This document shows positions 6,971 to 10,653 of a stretch of 10,653 nucleotides of DNA, one piece after another; position 1 is the first letter of the stretch, and each line of letters opens with the position of its first letter. This DNA is from Chitinophaga pinensis (GTDB lineage: Bacteria > Bacteroidota > Bacteroidia > SXHM01): positions 1-10,653 of the forward strand of contig CAMDBK010000074.1 in NCBI GenBank assembly GCA_945889235.1, read 5' to 3'. The position numbers and the translations under genes are program-made. The notes under the pieces were generated by a model. That model had not been told where the DNA came from. It saw only the letters and a list, made by a program, of their open reading frames with translations, and did not search any database.

Positions 6971-7029
6971 GTCATGCTGAACTTGTTTCAGCATCTTATC
7001 ATAAGACCCTGAAACAAGTTCAGGGTGAC
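6971..7029. repeat. REP-like double-hairpin palindrome between convergent genes
   Basis: Two 29-base arms (6971-6999 and 7001-7029) are inverted around base 7000 and agree at 25 of 29 positions. Each arm is itself a hairpin: ATGCTGAA/TTCAGCAT around loop CTTGT (6974-6994) and ACCCTGAA/TTCAGGGT around loop ACAAG (7006-7026). The four differences between the arms are two paired changes, so both 8-bp stems stay intact. I recall this kind of sequence as a dispersed intergenic repeat in Bacteroidota genomes, comparable to REP/BIME elements. It fills the gap between the ends of rnc and the facing methyltransferase gene and could act as a two-way terminator. Confidence 0.75.
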
Positions 7030-7037
7030 AGACAAGG

Positions 7038-7823
7038 CTAATAACGTATAATAAAATCCTGTTTCTTCTGCTCTTTTCTTAAGAAAACCAATCCGACAAA
7101 AAACAAATCTATTGTTACGGTCACTGATGGATTCGATTTGATTTCTTCCCAGGCTTCTTCCATTTCGTCTGACCAATGAATGTCGTCAAAAATAAAAACA
7201 GAATCATTGTTGATTTTTGTGAGACATTGCTTAAAGTATGCTAATGTCGGGGCTTTGCGGTGGTTGCCATCAAAAAAAGCATAATCCAGTTTTGTAATAG
7301 TGTTGAGAGTTGAAGAAAGTGTTTCATCAAAATTTCCGACAACTATTTCAACATTATTCAATTTCAGTTTTTCAAAATTCTCTTTTGCAACAGCAGCCGT
7401 TTCGGGACAACCTTCCATTGTAATCAGTTTACTTTTCGGAGCAGCGGAAGCCTGGTAAATAGTACTTATGCCAAGTGAGGTTCCTAATTCCAAAAGTATT
7501 TCAGGTTTAAATTTCTGAATAAGACGAAACATCAGTTGCCCGTATTTCTCAGCCTTTGCAGAGTTTTTGGCAATGTCTTTCACTTTGCGCGTTGGTGATG
7601 AATTTATTGTTGAGCCTGCTCCGTAATCTTTAATGTTGATTATTCGTTCATCGCGCAACAATTTGTTGCGCAATGATTCAATTTCATCAAAGACATAAAA
7701 ATGTGCAGTATCATAAATTACTTCATCCAGCAGATTGTAAACAAAAGGAGAATGCGTGCCGTGCCGTGTTCGGGCTTTCAGCAGGTATTGCAGGTAACGA
7801 AATGCAAAACGGATTTTGTTCAC
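7038..7823 (-). CDS. Class I SAM-dependent methyltransferase (Methyltransf_24-like)
   Basis: The 261-residue product has the Rossmann methyltransferase pattern: ILLELGTSLGISTIY (109-123) is the SAM-binding motif I, ITMEGCPETAAVAKENF (134-150) carries Glu137 for the ribose hydroxyls, LDYAFFDGNHRKAPT (179-193) is motif IV with Asp185, and FIFDDIHWSDEMEEAW (210-225) holds an acidic pair and His that could bind a metal as in caffeoyl-CoA-type O-methyltransferases. The N-terminal RHGTHSPFVYNLLDEV (20-35) is typical of an unnamed Bacteroidota family. There is no signal peptide, and the substrate is unknown. The start is GTG at 7823: there is no ATG upstream before the in-frame stop at 7857-7859, and the first internal Met is residue 98. 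It converges on rnc and diverges from the asparaginase gene. Confidence 0.84.
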   Translation of the reverse strand: MNKIRFAFRYLQYLLKARTRHGTHSPFVYNLLDEVIYDTAHFYVFDEIESLRNKLLRDERIINIKDYGAGSTINSSPTRKVKDIAKNSAKAEKYGQLMFRLIQKFKPEILLELGTSLGISTIYQASAAPKSKLITMEGCPETAAVAKENFEKLKLNNVEIVVGNFDETLSSTLNTITKLDYAFFDGNHRKAPTLAYFKQCLTKINNDSVFIFDDIHWSDEMEEAWEEIKSNPSVTVTIDLFFVGLVFLRKEQKKQDFIIRY

Positions 7824-7840
7824 GCAGCGAAAATAGGGAA

Positions 7841-8899
7841 ATGAATATCTTTGGCGTTATGAGAACAGTTTTTCTCGCTTCAATAATTTTATTTTCAATG
7901 AGTAACTCAATTGCACAGTCAACAAAATTTGCGCTTGCCGTTCACGGTGGTGCAGGAACTATATTAAAAGAAAGCATGACTCCTGAATTGGAAAATGCTT
8001 ACAAACAAAAGCTGAAAGATGCACTGGATGCAGGCTACACCGTTTTAAAATCAGGTGGCAGCAGTCTGGATGCAGTGGAAGCTGTAGTAAGAGTTATGGA
8101 AGATTCGCCTTTGTTTAATGCAGGGAAAGGTTCGGTATTTACTGCCGAAGGAAAAAATGAAATGGATGCAAGCATCATGAATGGAAAAACATTGGAAGCA
8201 GGTGCGGTGGCAGGAGTAACAAATATTAAGAACCCTGTTTCGGCTGCACGTGTGGTGATGGAAAAATCACCACACGTAATGATGACAGGCAAAGGAGCAG
8301 AAAAATTTGCTGCCGAACAACATTTAGAATTAGCAGAGCCCGAATATTTTTTCGATAGCTTGCGTTGGGAACAATGGCAGAAAATAAAAGATTCAGAAAA
8401 AATACAGCTCGACCACAGTGAAGACAAAGGCGATGTAAAACATTCGTTTGATGTGGAGTTTAATCCCAACCCCGACAGTAAATTCGGGACGGTGGGTGCG
8501 GTTGCATTAGATATAAACGGAAATCTTGCCGCAGCAACTTCAACAGGAGGAATGACCAACAAAAAATTCGGGCGCATTGGAGACTCCCCTATTATTGGTG
8601 CAGGCACTTATGCCAATAATAAAACCTGCGCTGTTTCGTGCACCGGACATGGCGAATATTTTATCCGCAGCATAGTAGCGTATGATATTTCAGCGATGAT
8701 GGAATACAAAAACATTTCGCTTCAGGAAGCTGCCGATATAGTGGTAAATAAAAAGTTAGTTGAGCTGGGTGGTGAAGGAACAGGCGGTATAATTGCCATT
8801 GATGCCCAAGGTAATATTGCTATGCCTTTTAATTCACCGGGGATGTATCGCGGATATGTGAAGGAGAATGGGGAGGTGGAAGTTTTTATTTATAAATAA
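7841..8899 (+). CDS. Secreted isoaspartyl peptidase / plant-type L-asparaginase
   Basis: This Ntn-hydrolase cuts isoaspartyl dipeptides and asparagine. Numbered from the ATG at 7841 (352 residues), a signal peptide covers about 1-25 (hydrophobic core VFLASIILF, cleavage near SIAQS), so the enzyme should act in the periplasm. HGGAG is at 35-39. The autocleavage site is Gly216-Thr217 in KFGTVGAVALD, with Thr217 as the new N-terminal nucleophile. Arg245 and Asp248 (GRIGDSP) and Thr268-Gly269 (CTGHGE) have the same spacing from the nucleophile as the substrate-binding residues of E. coli IaaA. An in-frame ATG at 7859 would give a shorter signal peptide starting MRTVFLAS and is equally plausible. 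The open frame runs upstream to 7673, but that part lies antisense to the methyltransferase gene and is not coding. Confidence 0.93.
   Translation: MNIFGVMRTVFLASIILFSMSNSIAQSTKFALAVHGGAGTILKESMTPELENAYKQKLKDALDAGYTVLKSGGSSLDAVEAVVRVMEDSPLFNAGKGSVFTAEGKNEMDASIMNGKTLEAGAVAGVTNIKNPVSAARVVMEKSPHVMMTGKGAEKFAAEQHLELAEPEYFFDSLRWEQWQKIKDSEKIQLDHSEDKGDVKHSFDVEFNPNPDSKFGTVGAVALDINGNLAAATSTGGMTNKKFGRIGDSPIIGAGTYANNKTCAVSCTGHGEYFIRSIVAYDISAMMEYKNISLQEAADIVVNKKLVELGGEGTGGIIAIDAQGNIAMPFNSPGMYRGYVKENGEVEVFIYK
7846..7853 (+). promoter_or_regulatory. Candidate -7 promoter box in the divergent region
   Basis: TATCTTTG matches the Bacteroidota -7 consensus TAnnTTTG exactly. It lies inside the first codons of the asparaginase gene if the 7841 start is used. 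Transcription would then begin near 7859, at the second possible ATG, giving a leaderless message. No convincing -33 element is seen at the right distance; TTTTG at 7814-7818 is too far away. An exact eight-base match with two free positions could occur by chance. Confidence 0.25.
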
Positions 8900-8929
8900 T
8901 TATTTTTACTTAACACAAAAGAATTAATC

Positions 8930-10468
8930 ATGCTTGTAAAAACCTTTGGTGGCGCGGTTAGTGGAGTGAATGCAACAACCATAACGGTTGAAACGAATAT
9001 TGTTCCGGGCGTTGGTTTTATGCTGGTGGGTTTGCCCGATAGTGCAGTGAAAGAAAGTCAGCACCGCATACAGGCAGCGTTGAAGAACAACGACTACCGC
9101 GTACCCGGAAAACAGATTGTGATTAACATGGCGCCTGCCGATATCCGCAAAGAGGGTTCGGCTTACGACCTTACACTGGCAGTTGGAATTCTGGCTGCAT
9201 CGGAACAAATTATTGCGGATGAAGTGGGGAAGTATATCATCATGGGTGAGCTTTCATTGGACGGAAGTCTGCAACCAATTAAAGGTGCATTACCCATTGC
9301 CATTCAAGCGCGCAAAGAAGGTTTCAAAGGTTTTATTCTTCCGAAAGAAAATGCACGTGAGGCTGCCATTGTTGGCGACCTTGTAGTTTACGGAGCAGAA
9401 AATGTGAAAGATGTAATTGAGTTTTTCAATGGTGAAAAAACATTGGAACAAACAATCGTAAACACCCGCGATGAATTTTATTCGCGGCTGAACGAAACGG
9501 ATCTGGATTTTGCAGATGTAAAAGGACAGGAGAATATTAAACGTGCCTTGGAGATTGCAGCCGCAGGCGGACATAATGTTATTCTTATCGGGCCGCCCGG
9601 TGCAGGTAAAACGATGTTGGCAAAAAGATTGCCCACTATTTTACCTCCGCTAAGTTTAGCCGAAGCATTGGAGACAACCAAAATACATTCCGTTGCGGGA
9701 AAAATGGGTAAGCATACTTCGCTTGTAACATTGCGCCCATTTCGTTCGCCTCATCATACTATTTCAGATGTTGCACTTGTTGGCGGGGGCAGCATTCCGC
9801 AGCCGGGTGAGATTTCGTTAGCACACAACGGTGTTTTGTTTTTAGATGAATTGCCCGAGTTTAAACGCACGGTGTTAGAAGTAATGCGTCAGCCTTTAGA
9901 GGACAGAGTAGTAACTGTTTCGCGGGCGAGGCAGAGTGTGGAGTATCCTGCCTCATTTATGTTGGTGGCGAGTATGAACCCTTGTCCGTGCGGTTATCAC
10001 AATCATCCAGAGAAAGATTGTGTGTGCGCTCCGGGTGTGGTGCAAAAATATCTGAACCGGATTTCGGGACCGCTTTTAGACCGCATTGATATTCATGTGG
10101 AAGTTACGCCCGTTGCATTTAGTGAATTAACGCAGGAACATCTTTCAGAGAAAAGTGAAAAGGTGCGCAACCGTGTTATAAAAGCACGTGATGTGCAGGA
10201 AAAGCGTTTCAAAGAAAATGATGCTATTCACTGCAACGCGCAAATGAGCAGCAAGGTGCTGAAACAGATTTGCAAAATTGATGAGCAAGGAAAAGAGATG
10301 CTAAAAAAAGCTACTGACCGTCTTGGCCTTTCTGCCAGAGCCTTTGACAGAATTTTAAAAGTTGCCCGAACCATTGCCGACCTTGATGACAGCGAGGAGA
10401 TAAGCTCTGCGCATCTTGCGGAGGCTATTCAATATCGCAGCCTTGACCGAGATAATTGGGCGGGATAA
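8930..10468 (+). CDS. comM: YifB/ComM-type AAA+ ATPase (Mg-chelatase-like)
   Basis: The product is a complete 512-residue protein in three parts. An N-terminal Lon-like/ChlI-type domain covers about 1-165 (FMLVGLPDSAVKESQHRI, INMAPADIRKEGSAYDL). The AAA+ Mg-chelatase-like domain, about 190-395, has Walker A GPPGAGKT (221-228), Walker B GVLFLDELPEF (301-311) and the sensor region ASMNPCPCG (347-355). The C-terminal helical domain ends near 505, with RLGLSARAFDRILKVARTIADL (464-485). Four cysteines (352, 354, 364, 366) form the CxC...CxC pattern seen across the family, possibly a metal site. Relatives named ComM are hexameric helicases that drive branch migration when transformed DNA is integrated. 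Whether this organism is naturally competent is not shown. It begins 30 bp after the asparaginase gene, after an AT-rich spacer. Confidence 0.93.
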   Translation: MLVKTFGGAVSGVNATTITVETNIVPGVGFMLVGLPDSAVKESQHRIQAALKNNDYRVPGKQIVINMAPADIRKEGSAYDLTLAVGILAASEQIIADEVGKYIIMGELSLDGSLQPIKGALPIAIQARKEGFKGFILPKENAREAAIVGDLVVYGAENVKDVIEFFNGEKTLEQTIVNTRDEFYSRLNETDLDFADVKGQENIKRALEIAAAGGHNVILIGPPGAGKTMLAKRLPTILPPLSLAEALETTKIHSVAGKMGKHTSLVTLRPFRSPHHTISDVALVGGGSIPQPGEISLAHNGVLFLDELPEFKRTVLEVMRQPLEDRVVTVSRARQSVEYPASFMLVASMNPCPCGYHNHPEKDCVCAPGVVQKYLNRISGPLLDRIDIHVEVTPVAFSELTQEHLSEKSEKVRNRVIKARDVQEKRFKENDAIHCNAQMSSKVLKQICKIDEQGKEMLKKATDRLGLSARAFDRILKVARTIADLDDSEEISSAHLAEAIQYRSLDRDNWAG

Positions 10469-10500
10469 TTATGTAATAGGTAATATTTAAGAAGTAATTT

Positions 10501-10653
10501 ATGGCAAAAGAAAAAGTAAGATGCCCCTGGCCGGGCGCTGATGAGTTGATGCAACACTACCACGATGTAGAATGGGGAACCCCGCAGCATGATGACCGCA
10601 AATTATTTGAAGCCGTTATCCTCGATGCCTTCCAGGCAGGATTGAGTTGGAAA
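10501..10653 (+). CDS. tag: DNA-3-methyladenine glycosylase I, N-terminal part (cut by window edge)
   Basis: The first 51 codons are present, and the gene runs off the right edge. Tag removes 3-methyladenine from alkylated DNA as the first step of base-excision repair. Recognised motifs are CPWPGADELMQHYHDVEWG (8-26) and DDRKLFE...FQAGLSW (31-50). Cys8 and His21 align with zinc ligands Cys4 and His17 of E. coli Tag with the same spacing; the other two ligands lie outside the window. Counting from that alignment, Asp42 occupies the place of base-contacting Glu38 of the E. coli enzyme. The ATG start lies 32 bp after the comM stop, with a weak purine run (AAGAAG) upstream. The two genes could be transcribed together, and both act on DNA. 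Confidence 0.92.
   Translation, partial: MAKEKVRCPWPGADELMQHYHDVEWGTPQHDDRKLFEAVILDAFQAGLSWK

Noticed and set aside
7673..7840. In-frame upstream extension of the asparaginase reading frame, adding 56 residues.
   Set aside because: It lies antisense to the start of the minus-strand methyltransferase gene, would place the clear signal peptide in the middle of the protein, and does not resemble the family.
8035..8607. 190-residue open frame on the minus strand.
   Set aside because: It is a shadow of the well-supported asparaginase gene on the opposite strand and shows no recognisable domain.
8886..8899. Perfect 14-base A/T palindrome at the end of the asparaginase gene, considered as a terminator.
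   Set aside because: It consists only of A and T, has no stable stem and overlaps the last codons, so it is better explained by AT-rich codon use.
8888..8929. Possible promoter before comM (TATTTTTA resembles the -7 box).
   Set aside because: The last base of the box does not match and no -33 element is present; the AT-rich spacer makes such matches likely by chance.

Overview
The window looks like ordinary chromosomal DNA from a member of the Bacteroidota. The evidence is the family content (a SulP transporter tail followed by a beta-carbonic anhydrase, a DUF2490 outer-membrane protein, a long-form Sua5, acpP-fabF-rnc, a YifB/ComM ATPase), A-rich leaders instead of Shine-Dalgarno sites, and an exact match to the Bacteroidota -7 promoter box (TAnnTTTG) upstream of acpP. 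The DNA is moderately AT-rich. I cannot name a genus.

Layout. Positions 1-2597 hold four same-strand genes with short gaps or overlaps: the end of a SulP-type anion transporter, a cytosolic beta-carbonic anhydrase, a DUF2490 beta-barrel protein and Sua5, which makes threonylcarbamoyl-AMP for tRNA t6A. The first two probably cooperate in bicarbonate uptake and interconversion. The reason for the other two being there is unclear. Positions 2630-4512 hold an O-methyltransferase-type enzyme, a 185-bp AT-rich gap and bioD (biotin synthesis).

Positions 4593-6965 hold the core fatty-acid block: a promoter, acpP, a strong stem-loop, fabF, and rnc, which overlaps the end of fabF and begins at a TTG codon. 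Biotin (bioD) and ACP/FabF serve the same wider pathway, because biotin is the cofactor of acetyl-CoA carboxylase. A 59-bp double-hairpin REP-like palindrome lies in the narrow gap between rnc and a convergent methyltransferase gene (7038-7823, minus strand).

That methyltransferase is divergent from a secreted isoaspartyl peptidase/L-asparaginase, with only 17 bp between the chosen starts. A complete YifB/ComM-type AAA+ protein follows, and the right edge cuts the first 51 codons of a Tag-type 3-methyladenine DNA glycosylase.

I see no CRISPR array, insertion sequence, phage gene, tRNA or rRNA, and no convincing undescribed multi-gene system. The best non-coding signals are the REP-like element, whose two halves differ by compensatory base changes, and the stem-loop between acpP and fabF.
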